A DNA stretch of 64,000 nt from Pseudomonas fluorescens (GCF_902498185.1 NZ_CABVIX010000008.1:171211-235210); one strand, 5' to 3'; shown: positions 20,693-30,126, counted from the stretch's first letter. Notes: generated from the sequence alone by a model not told the origin. Numbers and translations: made by a program.

Positions 20693-23572
20693 ATGCAAAC
20701 CGACACAACTCGCGAGAACGCGCAGGCCAAGGTGAATCCGGCCGCCGATTCGAACCAGGATCTGGCCGCGACCGCTCCGGGCCAACTGCGCGTCATCAAG
20801 CGCAATGGCACTGTCGTCGCCTACACCGACGACAAGATCACCGTGGCCATCACCAAGGCGTTCCTCGCAGTTGAGGGTGGCACCGCCGCCGCCTCGTCGC
20901 GCATCCACGACACCGTCGCGCGCCTGACCGAGCAGGTCACCGCCACGTTCAAGCGTCGCATGCCATCGGGTGGCACCATCCACATCGAAGAAATCCAGGA
21001 CCAGGTCGAACTGGCCCTGATGCGCGCCGGCGAGCAGAAAGTCGCCCGCGACTACGTGATCTACCGCGACCAGCGCGCCAAAGAGCGCGCTACCCGCAGC
21101 AACGCCGATTCGGTCGTCGAGCCGCACCCGAGCATCCGCATCACCCTGGCCGACGGCAGCCTCGCGCCGCTGGACATGGCACGCCTGAACACCATCATCA
21201 CCGAGGCCTGCGAAGGCCTGGCCGAAGTCGATGGCGAGCTGATCCAGCGTGAAACCCTGAAGAACCTGTACGACGGCGTCGCCCTCAAGGACGTCAACAC
21301 CGCCCTGGTGATGACCGCCCGTACCCTGGTCGAGCGCGAGCCGAACTACTCGTTCGTCACTGCCCGTCTGCTGATGGACACCCTGCGCGCCGAAGGCCTG
21401 GGCTTCCTGGGCGTGGCCGACAGCGCCACTCACCACGAGATGGCCGAACTGTACGCCAAGGCCCTGCCGGCCTACATTGCCAAGGGTATCCAGTTCGAGC
21501 TGCTGAACCCGGCCCTGGCCGACTTCGACCTCGAGAAGCTGGGCAATGCGATCAACCACGAGCGCGACCAGCAGTTCACCTACCTCGGCCTGCAGACCCT
21601 GTCCGACCGCTACTTCATCCACAAGGATGGCGTGCGCTTCGAGCTGCCGCAGGTATTCTTCATGCGCGTGGCCATGGGCCTGGCGCTGGAAGAGAAAGAC
21701 AAGGAAGCCCGCGCGATCGAGTTCTACAACCTGTTGTCGTCCTTCGACTACATGGCCTCGACTCCGACCCTGTTCAACGCCGGCACCCTGCGTCCGCAGC
21801 TGTCGAGCTGCTACCTGACCACCGTGCCGGACGACCTGTCGGGCATCTACCATGCGATCCACGACAACGCCATGCTGTCCAAATTCGCCGGTGGCCTGGG
21901 CAACGACTGGACCCCTGTGCGTGCGCTGGGCTCCTACATCAAGGGCACCAACGGCAAATCCCAGGGCGTCGTGCCGTTCCTGAAAGTGGTCAACGACACC
22001 GCCGTTGCCGTGAACCAGGGTGGCAAGCGCAAGGGCGCGGTCTGCGCGTACCTCGAAACCTGGCACCTGGACATCGAAGAGTTCATCGAGCTGCGCAAGA
22101 ACACCGGTGATGACCGTCGCCGTACCCACGACATGAACACCGCCAACTGGATCCCTGACCTGTTCATGAAGCGTGTCTTCGATGACGGCAAGTGGACCCT
22201 GTTCTCGCCCAACGAAGTGCCTGATCTGCACGACCTGACCGGCAAGGCCTTCGAAGAGCGCTACGAGTACTACGAAGCGCTGACCGAGTACAACAAGATC
22301 AAGGTGTTCAAGACCGTCCAGGCCAAAGACCTGTGGCGCAAGATGCTGTCGATGCTGTTCGAGACCGGCCACCCATGGCTGACCTTCAAGGACCCGTGCA
22401 ACCTGCGCTCGCCCCAGCAGCACGTGGGCGTGGTGCACAGCTCGAACCTGTGCACCGAGATCACCTTGAACACCAACAAGGACGAGATCGCGGTCTGCAA
22501 CCTGGGCTCGATCAACCTGCCGAACCACATCACCGACGGCAAGCTCGACACCGCCAAGCTGCAGCGCACCGTCAACACCGCCGTGCGCATGCTCGACAAC
22601 GTGATCGACATCAACTACTACTCAGTGCCGCAGGCGCGCAACTCGAACCTCAAGCACCGCCCTGTCGGCCTGGGCATCATGGGCTTCCAGGACGCGCTGT
22701 ACCTGCAGCACATCCCTTACGGTTCCGACGCTGCCGTCGAGTTCGCCGACAAGTCGATGGAAGCGGTCAGCTACTACGCCATCCAGGCCTCGTGCGACCT
22801 GGCCGACGAGCGCGGCGCCTACGAGACGTTCCAGGGTTCGCTGTGGTCCAAGGGCGTCCTGCCGCTGGATTCGCAACAGATCCTGATAGAAGCCCGTGGC
22901 GCCAAGTACATCGACGTCAACCTGGAAGAGTCCCTGGACTGGGCCCCGGTCCGTGCCCGTGTGCAGAAAGGTATTCGCAACTCGAACATCATGGCCATCG
23001 CGCCGACCGCGACCATCGCCAACATCACCGGCGTATCGCAGTCCATCGAGCCGACCTACCAGAACCTGTACGTGAAGTCGAACCTGTCGGGCGAGTTCAC
23101 CGTGATCAACCCGTACCTGGTCCGCGACCTCAAGGCCCGCGGTCTGTGGGACTCGGTCATGATCAACGACCTGAAGTACTATGATGGTTCGGTGCAGCAG
23201 ATCGAGCGTATCCCGCAAGAGCTGAAGGACCTGTACGCCACCGCCTTCGAAGTCGAGACCAAGTGGATCGTCGACGCGGCGAGCCGTCGCCAGAAGTGGA
23301 TCGACCAGGCCCAGTCGCTGAACCTGTACATCGCCGGCGCCTCGGGCAAGAAGCTCGACGTGACCTACCGCATGGCCTGGTACCGTGGTCTGAAGACCAC
23401 CTACTACCTCCGTGCCCTGGCCGCGACCAGCACCGAGAAGTCGACCATCAACACCGGCAAGCTCAACGCCGTATCCAGCGGCGGCGACAGTGCCCCGGTC
23501 CAGGCAGCCGGCCCCGCGCCAGTGCCAAAGGCCTGCGCCATCGACGAGCCGGATTGCGAGGCTTGCCAGTAG
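20693..23572 (+). CDS. nrdA: Class Ia ribonucleoside-diphosphate reductase, alpha subunit
   Basis: Catalytic subunit making deoxyribonucleotides. The 959-residue protein is long for NrdA because its N-terminus carries two consecutive ATP-cone regions (about 32-123 and 145-240), as known for Pseudomonas NrdA. Visible active-site elements are LSSCYL, the radical loop SNLCTE with CNLGSINLP downstream, and the C-terminal redox cysteines Cys948, Cys955 and Cys958 in CAIDEPDCEACQ. The partner nrdB follows after 266 bases holding a stem-loop and a REP. ATG at 20693 with GGAG about 15 bases upstream. Confidence 0.97.
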   Translation: MQTDTTRENAQAKVNPAADSNQDLAATAPGQLRVIKRNGTVVAYTDDKITVAITKAFLAVEGGTAAASSRIHDTVARLTEQVTATFKRRMPSGGTIHIEEIQDQVELALMRAGEQKVARDYVIYRDQRAKERATRSNADSVVEPHPSIRITLADGSLAPLDMARLNTIITEACEGLAEVDGELIQRETLKNLYDGVALKDVNTALVMTARTLVEREPNYSFVTARLLMDTLRAEGLGFLGVADSATHHEMAELYAKALPAYIAKGIQFELLNPALADFDLEKLGNAINHERDQQFTYLGLQTLSDRYFIHKDGVRFELPQVFFMRVAMGLALEEKDKEARAIEFYNLLSSFDYMASTPTLFNAGTLRPQLSSCYLTTVPDDLSGIYHAIHDNAMLSKFAGGLGNDWTPVRALGSYIKGTNGKSQGVVPFLKVVNDTAVAVNQGGKRKGAVCAYLETWHLDIEEFIELRKNTGDDRRRTHDMNTANWIPDLFMKRVFDDGKWTLFSPNEVPDLHDLTGKAFEERYEYYEALTEYNKIKVFKTVQAKDLWRKMLSMLFETGHPWLTFKDPCNLRSPQQHVGVVHSSNLCTEITLNTNKDEIAVCNLGSINLPNHITDGKLDTAKLQRTVNTAVRMLDNVIDINYYSVPQARNSNLKHRPVGLGIMGFQDALYLQHIPYGSDAAVEFADKSMEAVSYYAIQASCDLADERGAYETFQGSLWSKGVLPLDSQQILIEARGAKYIDVNLEESLDWAPVRARVQKGIRNSNIMAIAPTATIANITGVSQSIEPTYQNLYVKSNLSGEFTVINPYLVRDLKARGLWDSVMINDLKYYDGSVQQIERIPQELKDLYATAFEVETKWIVDAASRRQKWIDQAQSLNLYIAGASGKKLDVTYRMAWYRGLKTTYYLRALAATSTEKSTINTGKLNAVSSGGDSAPVQAAGPAPVPKACAIDEPDCEACQ

Positions 23573-23579
23573 GGCCCGG

Positions 23580-23604
23580 TCGAGGCTTCCCTGGGAAGCC
23601 TCGA
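23580..23604 (+). terminator. Stem-loop directly after nrdA
   Basis: TCGAGGCTTCC-CTG-GGAAGCCTCGA, an 11-bp perfect stem starting 8 bases after the stop. No T-tract follows, so it is better read as an attenuating or mRNA-protecting stem between nrdA and nrdB than as a strong terminator. Confidence 0.5.
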
Positions 23605-23628
23605 CACCTTCTGCGCAGCACTGCGCAC

Positions 23629-23663
23629 CCTGTGGGAGCGGATTTATCCGCGAAGACGCCGGC
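23629..23663. repeat. P. putida-type 35-bp REP element
   Basis: Begins CCTGTGGGAGCGGATTTATC and ends GCGAAGACGCCGGC, the characteristic REP of the P. putida group (read on the other strand, GCCGGCGTCTTCGCGG...CTCCCACAGG). It lies between nrdA and nrdB. Confidence 0.88.
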
Positions 23664-23838
23664 ACACCCGGCGCCGCCTACAGCCAGACACAACAAGCCG
23701 CGGCTCCATGACCCCGGCAGCCCTCCCCGGGCAATCCAGATTTGCGTGCACCGCAGTACCCCCGACCGGGGCTCAGGCACCGCAACCAAGATCCACCGGC
23801 CATCCCCATAAATGGCCCTCAAGCAGGAGATCCCCACC

Positions 23839-25083
23839 ATGCTGAGCTGGGACGAAGTCGATAACGAAGACGGCGAAATTGCCGCCAAACCCGCCGTGCA
23901 ATCCACCGCTGCCGCCAACCTCGACAAGCTCGACAGCGCCGGCGGTGCCGCCGCGCTCGAAGCCCGCGCCACCACCGCATCCGACTCCGACGCGGTCAAG
24001 CGTGCCAAGGCAGCCCTGAACGACCTCGACATCGCCGAAGGCCTGGCCGAGCTCGAAGGCTCCTCGGCCCGCGTCGCGGTCGACGAGAAGCGCATGATCA
24101 ACTGCCGCGCCGACCTCAACCAGCTCGTGCCATTCAAGTACGACTGGGCCTGGCAGAAGTACCTCGACGGCTGCGCCAACCACTGGATGCCGCAAGAGGT
24201 CAACATGAACGCGGACATCGCCCTCTGGAAGAACCCGGAAGGCCTGACCGACGACGAGCGCCGCATCGTCATGCGCAACCTCGGCTTCTTCTCCACCGCC
24301 GACTCCCTGGTTGCCAACAACCTGGCGCTGGCCGTGTACCGCCTGATCACCAACCCCGAGTGCCGCCAGTACATCCTGCGCCAGGCCTTCGAAGAGGCGA
24401 TCCACACCCACGCCTACCAGTACTGCATCGAGTCGCTGGGCATGGATGAAGGCGAGATCTTCAACATGTACCACGAGATCCCGTCGGTCGCGAAGAAAGC
24501 CGCCTGGGGCCTGAAATACACCCGCGCCATCTCCGACCCGGAGTTCAACACCGGCACCGTCGAGACCGACAAAGAGCTGCTACGCAACCTAATCGCCTAC
24601 TACTGCGTGCTTGAAGGCATCTTCTTCTACTGCGGCTTCACCCAGATCCTCTCCATGGGCCGCCGCAACAAGATGACTGGCGTTGCCGAGCAGTTCCAGT
24701 ACATCCTGCGTGACGAGTCCATGCACCTGAACTTCGGCATCGACGTGATCAACCAGATCAAGATCGAAAACCCGCACCTGTGGGATGCCTCGATGAAGGA
24801 AGAGGCCCAGCAGATGATCCTGCAGGGTACCCAGCTGGAGATCGAATACGCCCGCGACACCATGCCTCGCGGCGTGCTGGGCATGAACGCGGCGATGATG
24901 GAGGACTACCTCAAGTTCATCGCCAACCGCCGACTGACCCAGATCGGCCTGAAGGAAGAGTACCCAGGGACCACCAACCCGTTCCCGTGGATGAGCGAGA
25001 TCATGGACTTGAAGAAGGAGAAGAACTTCTTCGAGACGCGCGTGATCGAGTATCAGACCGGTGGGGCGTTGAGCTGGGATTGA
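23839..25083 (+). CDS. nrdB: Class Ia ribonucleotide reductase, beta (radical) subunit
   Basis: Diiron-tyrosyl radical subunit, 414 residues. Iron ligands appear in the family motifs [12 protein letters not shown] (glutamate and histidine, with the radical tyrosine region), CVLEGIFFY and RDESMHLNF. The N-terminus has an alanine-rich extension of about 80 residues before the conserved core, as in other Pseudomonas NrdB. The ATG at 23839 (MLSWDEV) follows CAGGAGA; the in-frame ATG at 23812 lacks such a site. A strong terminator follows. Confidence 0.96.
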   Translation: MLSWDEVDNEDGEIAAKPAVQSTAAANLDKLDSAGGAAALEARATTASDSDAVKRAKAALNDLDIAEGLAELEGSSARVAVDEKRMINCRADLNQLVPFKYDWAWQKYLDGCANHWMPQEVNMNADIALWKNPEGLTDDERRIVMRNLGFFSTADSLVANNLALAVYRLITNPECRQYILRQAFEEAIHTHAYQYCIESLGMDEGEIFNMYHEIPSVAKKAAWGLKYTRAISDPEFNTGTVETDKELLRNLIAYYCVLEGIFFYCGFTQILSMGRRNKMTGVAEQFQYILRDESMHLNFGIDVINQIKIENPHLWDASMKEEAQQMILQGTQLEIEYARDTMPRGVLGMNAAMMEDYLKFIANRRLTQIGLKEEYPGTTNPFPWMSEIMDLKKEKNFFETRVIEYQTGGALSWD

Positions 25084-25138
25084 TTGGTTCCGGCGTAGGT
25101 TTTCCGAGTAATCTGAAACCATAGAGCCTTCGGCATCG

Positions 25139-25177
25139 AAGCCACCTCAGTAATAGAAGCTGGGGTGGCTTTTTTTT
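25139..25177 (+). terminator. Rho-independent terminator after nrdB
   Basis: AAGCCACC pairs with GGTGGCTT across an interrupted loop (inner CAG/CTG pairing) and runs into a T-tract, 55 bases after the stop codon. Confidence 0.85.
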
Positions 25178-25235
25178 ATGCAAAAGCGGACCCTGGCCGC
25201 TTGGCTAGAAGCGCCCTAAGGCAGCACTCAGACTT

Positions 25236-25742
25236 TCAGCCGCGCTTCGCAAGCTTCCAGTTCGGGCGGATGAAGTGGCAGGTGTAACCATTCGGGATAC
25301 GCTCGAGATAATCCTGATGCTCCGGCTCCGCTTCCCAGAAGTCCCCGGCAGGCTCGATTTCGGTGACCACCGGGCCTGGCCACAGGCGTGACGCGTCGAC
25401 GTCGGCAACGGTGTCCTCGGCGACTTCGCGTTGCTGTTCGCTGAGGTAATAGATGGCCGAGCGGTAGCTCGGACCGCGGTCGTTGCCCTGACGGTTGGGG
25501 GTGCTCGGGTCGTGGATCTGGAAGAAGAATTCGAGGATCTGCCGGTAGCTGATCACGGCAGGGTCGAAGATGATCTCGATGGCCTCGGCGTGGTCCCCAT
25601 GGTTGCGGTAGGTGGCATTGGGCACGTCGCCGCCGGTATAGCCGACGCGCGTATCCAGCACGCCGGGATAGCGCCGCAGCAGGTCCTGCATGCCCCAGAA
25701 GCAGCCGCCGGCGAGAATGGCGGTTTCGGTTTGACGGGTCAT
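25236..25742 (-). CDS. msrA: Peptide methionine-(S)-sulfoxide reductase MsrA
   Basis: Repairs oxidised methionine. The 168-residue protein has the catalytic GGCFWG motif (Cys14), RVGYTGG and [10 protein letters not shown]. Although the frame is open further upstream, [17 protein letters not shown] at 25742 is the family start and has AGAGGAAG at the right distance. Divergent from the GST gene across about 200 bases. Confidence 0.95.
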   Translation of the reverse strand: MTRQTETAILAGGCFWGMQDLLRRYPGVLDTRVGYTGGDVPNATYRNHGDHAEAIEIIFDPAVISYRQILEFFFQIHDPSTPNRQGNDRGPSYRSAIYYLSEQQREVAEDTVADVDASRLWPGPVVTEIEPAGDFWEAEPEHQDYLERIPNGYTCHFIRPNWKLAKRG

Positions 25743-25945
25743 GGTCTGTACTTCCTCTTGGAGTGTCGAGTATAGATCGAGGCATCGTCCGAGGGTTCGA
25801 ATACTGCCCTCTTGATCCTGAACTGCTTCTGGATCAGCTGAATGGCAACTTGCGCAACTTCCAGCTTTGGTGTCATAACCAGCGCGCTGTACGTGCCTCA
25901 CTTCGCCAGCCTCCTCACGGCTGGCCCGCCCACTGGGAGAAAGAA

Positions 25946-26551
25946 ATGAAGCTCTTCTACGCGCCAGGTGCCTGTTCGCTCTCGCCGCACATCGTGCTCA
26001 ACGAACTGGACCTGCCCTACACCGTCGAAAAAGTCGATCTCAAGAACCACACCACCGCCAGCGGCGCCGATTTCTACTCGATCAATGCCAAGGGCTATGT
26101 TCCAGCCCTGCAACTGGATAACGGAGAAGTCCTCACCGAAGGCCCGGCTATCGTCCAGTACCTCGCCGATCAGAAGCCCCAGGTTGACCTGCTGCCTCCT
26201 GCGGGCTCGCTGGAGCGCGCGCGGGTGCAGGAATGGCTGAACTTCATCGGCACCGAGTTGCACAAAACCCTCGCTGCGTTGTTCAACCCAAGCATCAGTG
26301 CAGAAGCCAGAACCAAGACCATCGATACGTTCGGCAAACGCCTGGGCTTCGTGGAAAAGGCGCTGCAGGGCAAGGAATTCCTGACCGGCGAAAACTTCAG
26401 CGTGGCCGATGCCTACCTGTTCACCATCGTGAATTGGGCTCCGAAGTTGAGCATCGACATTTCACCCTGGCCTACCGTGGCTGCGTTCCAGAAGCGCGTC
26501 GCCAGCCGTCCGGCGGTGCAGAAGACCCTGAAGGCAGAAGGCTTGATCTGA
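25946..26551 (+). CDS. Beta-class glutathione S-transferase (GstA-like)
   Basis: A 201-residue GST close in sequence to E. coli GstA: thioredoxin-like N-terminal domain with [16 protein letters not shown] (Cys10 is the beta-class active-site residue), NAKGYVPAL and EGPAIVQYL, then an all-helical domain with FSVADAYLF. The ATG at 25946 is the family start; GGGAGAAAG precedes it. Likely detoxification or thiol homeostasis. Confidence 0.92.
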   Translation: MKLFYAPGACSLSPHIVLNELDLPYTVEKVDLKNHTTASGADFYSINAKGYVPALQLDNGEVLTEGPAIVQYLADQKPQVDLLPPAGSLERARVQEWLNFIGTELHKTLAALFNPSISAEARTKTIDTFGKRLGFVEKALQGKEFLTGENFSVADAYLFTIVNWAPKLSIDISPWPTVAAFQKRVASRPAVQKTLKAEGLI

Positions 26552-26743
26552 TTCCGTTGGGAGATTGCTGCCTGTCGCGAGGGTCGGCTACCGGCTTATC
26601 GCTGGCGTTCGCAATGCCATCGTTTTCCGGAGACCCTGAAGTTCTGCTCAAGCCTGGTGACGTATCCCCTCGGTAGCCGATCAGCATGGGATTAGCATGG
26701 GCTTTCGGGTCAGAAATCAGTTGAAACCTACGGCTTTACTGCA
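26552..26743. other. Intergenic stretch between GST gene and orphan terminator
   Basis: About 190 bases with no ORF I can support and no tRNA, ending in a good terminator. It could be the GST 3' UTR or hold a small RNA; no promoter is convincing. Confidence 0.3.
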
Positions 26744-26768
26744 GGCCACCAATCGGTGGCCTTTTTTT
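26744..26768 (+). terminator. Rho-independent terminator
   Basis: GGCCACC-AATC-GGTGGCC followed by seven T's, about 190 bases beyond the GST stop with no gene in between. Confidence 0.88.
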
Positions 26769-26821
26769 GTAGGCCTAAGAACGCTGGTAATGACTGGCAT
26801 CGGATGGTTACACACTCCAGG

Positions 26822-26849
26822 TTGACAAAAGTTGACGCAGCGCTAGAGT
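26822..26849 (+). promoter_or_regulatory. Promoter of the XRE/ImmA gene, apparently giving a leaderless mRNA
   Basis: TTGACA (26822-26827) and TAGAGT (26844-26849) with 16 bp spacing. The predicted start coincides with the A of the ATG at 26856 and there is no Shine-Dalgarno. GTTGAC occurs twice 10 bp apart across the -35 and could be an autoregulatory operator. Confidence 0.5.
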
Positions 26850-26855
26850 GCGGCC

Positions 26856-28007
26856 ATGGAAAAGACGTTAGCAATACCCAAGATCACAGAAACGATGGAA
26901 TCGGTAGGGTTGAGCCAGGCCTCCCTTGCCGAGCGGATTGGCGTGTCCCGAGAAGCAGTCTCCAAATGGCTGAAGCAGGAGTCCTTTCCGAGACCAGACA
27001 AGCTGCTGCGTTTAGCGAAGCTGCTTGGCCTTGGTTTCAATGACCTGGTCGTGAAAAATGAGCCCCATCCCCCTGTCGTGGCGTTCCGCAAGGTTAAAGC
27101 AACCAGGACCACCGACGCGCACTACGCTCATGCCCAGACCATGGGCCGCATGTTGAAACATCTGGTTCCTTACCTTCCGTTTGACAAACTAGCGATGCCG
27201 CCGGTATTGAAGAATCCAGTGATGGATTATGAATACCTCCAGGAGGTATCCGGGAAAATACGCCGTGAGATAGGTGTGGGCGCCAATGAGAAAATAGATT
27301 TTCGACATCTCATCAGCTATTTCTCAAAACTCCAGTCAGTGTTGATACCTGTCTTATGGGGCAACAAGAACAGGCATGAGAATGCTACGCACATTTTCCT
27401 CCCAGACTCATTGACGACTTGGGTGTACCTGAATCTGGATGTCAACGTCCTCGATTTCAAGTTCTGGATGTCCCATGAACTGGGACACTGCCTTGCCCCT
27501 GATCTACGCGGCGAGCCTGGTGAAGATTTCGCCGACGCCTTCGCCGGCGCGTTGCTATTTCCTCATGCACTTGCAAAACAAGCGTACGAAGCTATTTTGC
27601 CGTTGGCAAATAGCAAACAACAGCTGTCTGAAATCAAGCAAACCGCATGCGAGTGGCTGATATCACCCTACTCGGTCTACTGTCAAATCAACCACTACGC
27701 CAGCCACGCTGGATTGCCGACACTGAGTCTTGTACCTGACATACATAAGATCTCAACCAGCATCAATAAAGACCTGCCACTCTTAAGCAAGATTATCTTC
27801 AGCGACGGCGAAGATCCTTACGCGAACCACTACATTCGCCAAATGAAGGAGAACTTCGAAACGCCGTTTTTTGACATTTTAAGCCGGTACCTGCGCGAAT
27901 GTGGAAAAGGACCAGGCCTGGTGCAAACCCTCATGGACGTCTCTGCCCTTGACGCGCGGAGCATTCACTCTGAGCTTATCAATGCCGCAGTCAAAACTAC
28001 TGTCTGA
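26856..28007 (+). CDS. XRE-type DNA-binding protein with ImmA/IrrE-like metallopeptidase domain
   Basis: A 383-residue protein. Residues about 12-66 form an XRE helix-turn-helix (LSQASLAERIGVSREAVSKW). The second half has a gluzincin-type site His207-Glu-Leu-Gly-His211 (MSHELGH) followed by GEDFADAFAGALLFP, supplying the third ligand, as in ImmA/IrrE proteins that cleave repressors. Its 3' end overlaps the next gene by 26 bases. Base use is visibly richer in A+T than the flanking genes, suggesting horizontal transfer. Likely the regulatory half of a toxin-antitoxin-like or stress-sensing pair; this is inference from domains. Confidence 0.82.
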   Translation: MEKTLAIPKITETMESVGLSQASLAERIGVSREAVSKWLKQESFPRPDKLLRLAKLLGLGFNDLVVKNEPHPPVVAFRKVKATRTTDAHYAHAQTMGRMLKHLVPYLPFDKLAMPPVLKNPVMDYEYLQEVSGKIRREIGVGANEKIDFRHLISYFSKLQSVLIPVLWGNKNRHENATHIFLPDSLTTWVYLNLDVNVLDFKFWMSHELGHCLAPDLRGEPGEDFADAFAGALLFPHALAKQAYEAILPLANSKQQLSEIKQTACEWLISPYSVYCQINHYASHAGLPTLSLVPDIHKISTSINKDLPLLSKIIFSDGEDPYANHYIRQMKENFETPFFDILSRYLRECGKGPGLVQTLMDVSALDARSIHSELINAAVKTTV

Positions 28008-28569
28008 CACGAACAGCTATCTTCGATTAGCAAACAACATTCGCCCTCTACTATGCGTGGAATTTGGGGAGGCGAGATATTGTCTTTATGTCCTTCCTGA
28101 AACCAGCATTGAGATCACGAACAGCAGTCGCTTGAAACATAAGTTTCACTGGGCATTGGAGGAAGAGCACTGCAACGAAAGGTCAGTTGCACCTGTCGTA
28201 TCGCGAAAGCAGAAAAAGGATATAGAGGCTGCCTACTCTGTCATCTGGGATCACGTTGAAACAGACCATCCGGGACCTTCGAAGACTGACGTATTATATC
28301 TGGCGCATGGATTTATACTTGGCTTTCCAGTTGTTACAGATGACAGAGACATGCTATCTCTGGCTCATGTCTTTGATATCCCCACTCATAAGACCATCGA
28401 GCTGCTCAGGATAATGGTGGATGTAGCACACATTACCAGCGACAAAGTGAAAGCGATAGTAGCTTACTGGCATTACCATGAGGACTTACCTGCAGATATC
28501 CGCAAGGATCTGAACAGATTTTCTCCGCCATTTCAGTACCATTCTGATACAAAATCCTCTCTGTATTAA
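27982..28569 (+). CDS. PIN-like domain protein, partner of the XRE/ImmA protein
   Basis: A 195-residue protein with a pattern like a PIN nuclease: Asp9 in LLSDTNSYL near the start, an acidic residue in the LPETS region, and a C-terminal VVTDDRDML typical of the last PIN acidic cluster. No full family assignment is possible by eye. The ATG at 27982 lies inside the upstream gene, a strong sign of co-expression. A+T-rich like its neighbour. Could be an RNase toxin; alternatively an effector released when the ImmA-like protein acts. Confidence 0.6.
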   Translation: MPQSKLLSDTNSYLRLANNIRPLLCVEFGEARYCLYVLPETSIEITNSSRLKHKFHWALEEEHCNERSVAPVVSRKQKKDIEAAYSVIWDHVETDHPGPSKTDVLYLAHGFILGFPVVTDDRDMLSLAHVFDIPTHKTIELLRIMVDVAHITSDKVKAIVAYWHYHEDLPADIRKDLNRFSPPFQYHSDTKSSLY

Positions 28570-28933
28570 AATCAGATTTTTCCTACAACTAAGGCTTTGA
28601 CTCGTTGTCCGGCCTTCCTTAAGGTTGTCACCGGCGCCTAAGAAACGCCTCACGTAGCGGTAAATCCGCTCCCGACAGATGCGGCTATTTTGTGCCTGTG
28701 GTTTACTCCTGCACGCGCAATATGTGTTATGTCGGGAGTGGACTAATAAAAGACCCGCAAGGGGAATAAATCCGGCCTGCTACGTGAGGTTTCTTAGCTC
28801 CCGACACCTACCCAGCCCTAAGAAAGCTGCCAACACGTAGAGGTAAAGGAAATGCCTAGCGACGAACGCACACCGACGCCATTCGCACATGAGTGCTACG
28901 AGATCTCCGCTTCGACAATAATGGAGGTTAGCC
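28570..28933. other. Non-coding stretch with repeats
   Basis: 364 bases between the PIN-like gene and the BRO-N pseudogene. No ORF I can support; it holds the nested inverted-repeat cluster described separately. Confidence 0.5.
28637..28840. repeat. Nested inverted/direct repeat cluster (MITE- or BIME-like)
   Basis: Outer arms CCTAAGAAACGCCTCACGTA (from 28637) and, inverted, GCTACGTGAGGTTTCTTAG (28779-28797) enclose inner arms CTCCCGACA (28669-28677) and TGTCGGGAG (28730-28738). CTCCCGACA recurs at 28798-28806 and a degraded arm (CCTAAGAAA...CACGTAG) at 28817-28840. Parts resemble P. putida REP heads (GGTAAATCCGCTCCC). No transposase is encoded. Confidence 0.6.
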
Positions 28934-29472
28934 ATGACTGACCTTCACGAGCCCACCCTGTTCTCCCGCCACAACCGCCCTCTCCACACGCTCTGGCTCG
29001 AATCCCAAGCCTGGTTCTGTGCGAATGAGCTGGGCCGTCTGGCCGGCAGCTACTTTGACGAGCATCACATCCGCAGGCTTGATCGCGATCAGCATCGACG
29101 GTGCAGCTGCTGCGAAACGGAAGATACCGGCAGACAACCATGGTCAGTGAGTCCGGGGCCTATACCTTGCTGGTGCATCATTACCTTCCCGAGAACCGTC
29201 ACCTACGGCATTGGCTTACCCATGAGGTGGTGGCGGTGCTACGGGATGGGCGCGAGCCGGTGGTGGATGATGTGCCGCGGATGAGCCAGATGAGCTGGGT
29301 TGGGAAGCGGGTAGTGAGCGTGTTGTATTGGCAAAGTGAGCCTTGGATTCGCCTGCGGGATATGCCGAGGCTGATTGATGAAGAGGAGCTGATTGCTAGC
29401 CAAGCGAAGAAGAGCACGCGGAGCTGGCGGGAGCGCGTGGCGCGGGTCGTGGGGTTGCGGGCGATCCAATGA
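28934..29472 (+). pseudogene. BRO-N domain phage-type protein, frameshifted
   Basis: Two reading frames join into one product: 28934-about 29100 (TLFSRHNRPLHTLWLESQAW...HHIRRLDRDQHR) and about 29100-29472 (VQLLRNGRYRQTTMVSESGAYTLL...). The continuity of a BRO-N-like domain across the break near 29100 points to a single missing base. GGAGG lies before the ATG at 28934. BRO-N proteins come from phages and mobile elements; this copy is probably inactive unless the break is programmed or a sequencing error. Confidence 0.65.
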
Positions 29473-29536
29473 CCCATATGACGCTAGTGGCCCGGTCTGT
29501 TGAATAGGCTTGAGCCACGCGACCTCGCAGATATGG

Positions 29537-29575
29537 ATATTCAGCCCCTGCGCAAAAGCTACAGGGGCGAATATT
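29537..29575 (+). promoter_or_regulatory. Stem-loop / palindrome upstream of the HipA-like fragment
   Basis: ATATTCAGCCCCTG pairs with CAGGGGCGAATAT (one bulge) around an 11-base loop, 25 bases before the ATG at 29600. It could be an operator for an autoregulated hip-type locus or a translation-control hairpin. Confidence 0.35.
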
Positions 29576-29599
29576 GACGCCCAAAGCAGGAAATTTTCT

Positions 29600-30122
29600 A
29601 TGACTGAACTGACCATTTACATTCAGTCGCCGCTTTCGCGAGCTATTCACAAGATGGCTGAACTGACGGTGCAGCGCGGCGTGGGTACGCTCACCTACTG
29701 TCCTTCGTATGTTGCAGCGGACGGATGGGTGCCAGACCCACTGCTCTATCCCCTTCGCGCAGAGCCCTATTCGGGGATTGCCAAGAACCGAGGCCTGCCT
29801 GGTTTTGTTCGCGATGCCGCTCCTGATGGTTGGGGAGAACTACTAGTCAGGCGCGAGTATGGTGCGCACATGGATGCGGTCGGCTATCTGCTCAAGACTC
29901 CTGATCATGACCGGACAGGCAGCTTGATCATCGATTCTGGCGCGATGCTGACGAAGGAAGTGTTCAATGAAATTGGGATCCTCACTCACTTGGACGCCTT
30001 TATCGATTTTGTCGACGTTGTCCAAGCGAAGCGCTTTTCAGAGGGATACACAGCGCATACGGCAATGCCGCGATACCTTACCGAATCCGGGCGTAGCCCT
30101 AGCCATACACTTGATGTGTTGC
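29600..30122 (+). pseudogene. HipA-like kinase, N-terminal remnant
   Basis: The first about 165 residues match the N-terminal region of HipA-family serine/threonine kinases (GLPGFVRDAAPDGWGELLVR, LLKTPDHDRTGSL, AFIDFVDVVQAKRFSEGYTAH). Full HipA proteins are about 400-440 residues and the kinase core is missing. After the SGRSP region the frame continues to 30211, but only through REP-like DNA. An AGGA precedes the ATG at 29600. No hipB is present, so this is a truncated, presumably inactive gene. Confidence 0.65.
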
Positions 30123-30126
30123 TGCT

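Noticed and set aside
20645..22528. A 627-codon open frame antisense to nrdA
   Set aside because: Mirror of strongly biased nrdA codons; no recognisable domains and no ribosome site.
26653..26768. Possible tRNA end as island attachment site
   Set aside because: No cloverleaf, T-arm or CCA-type end; only a terminator can be supported.
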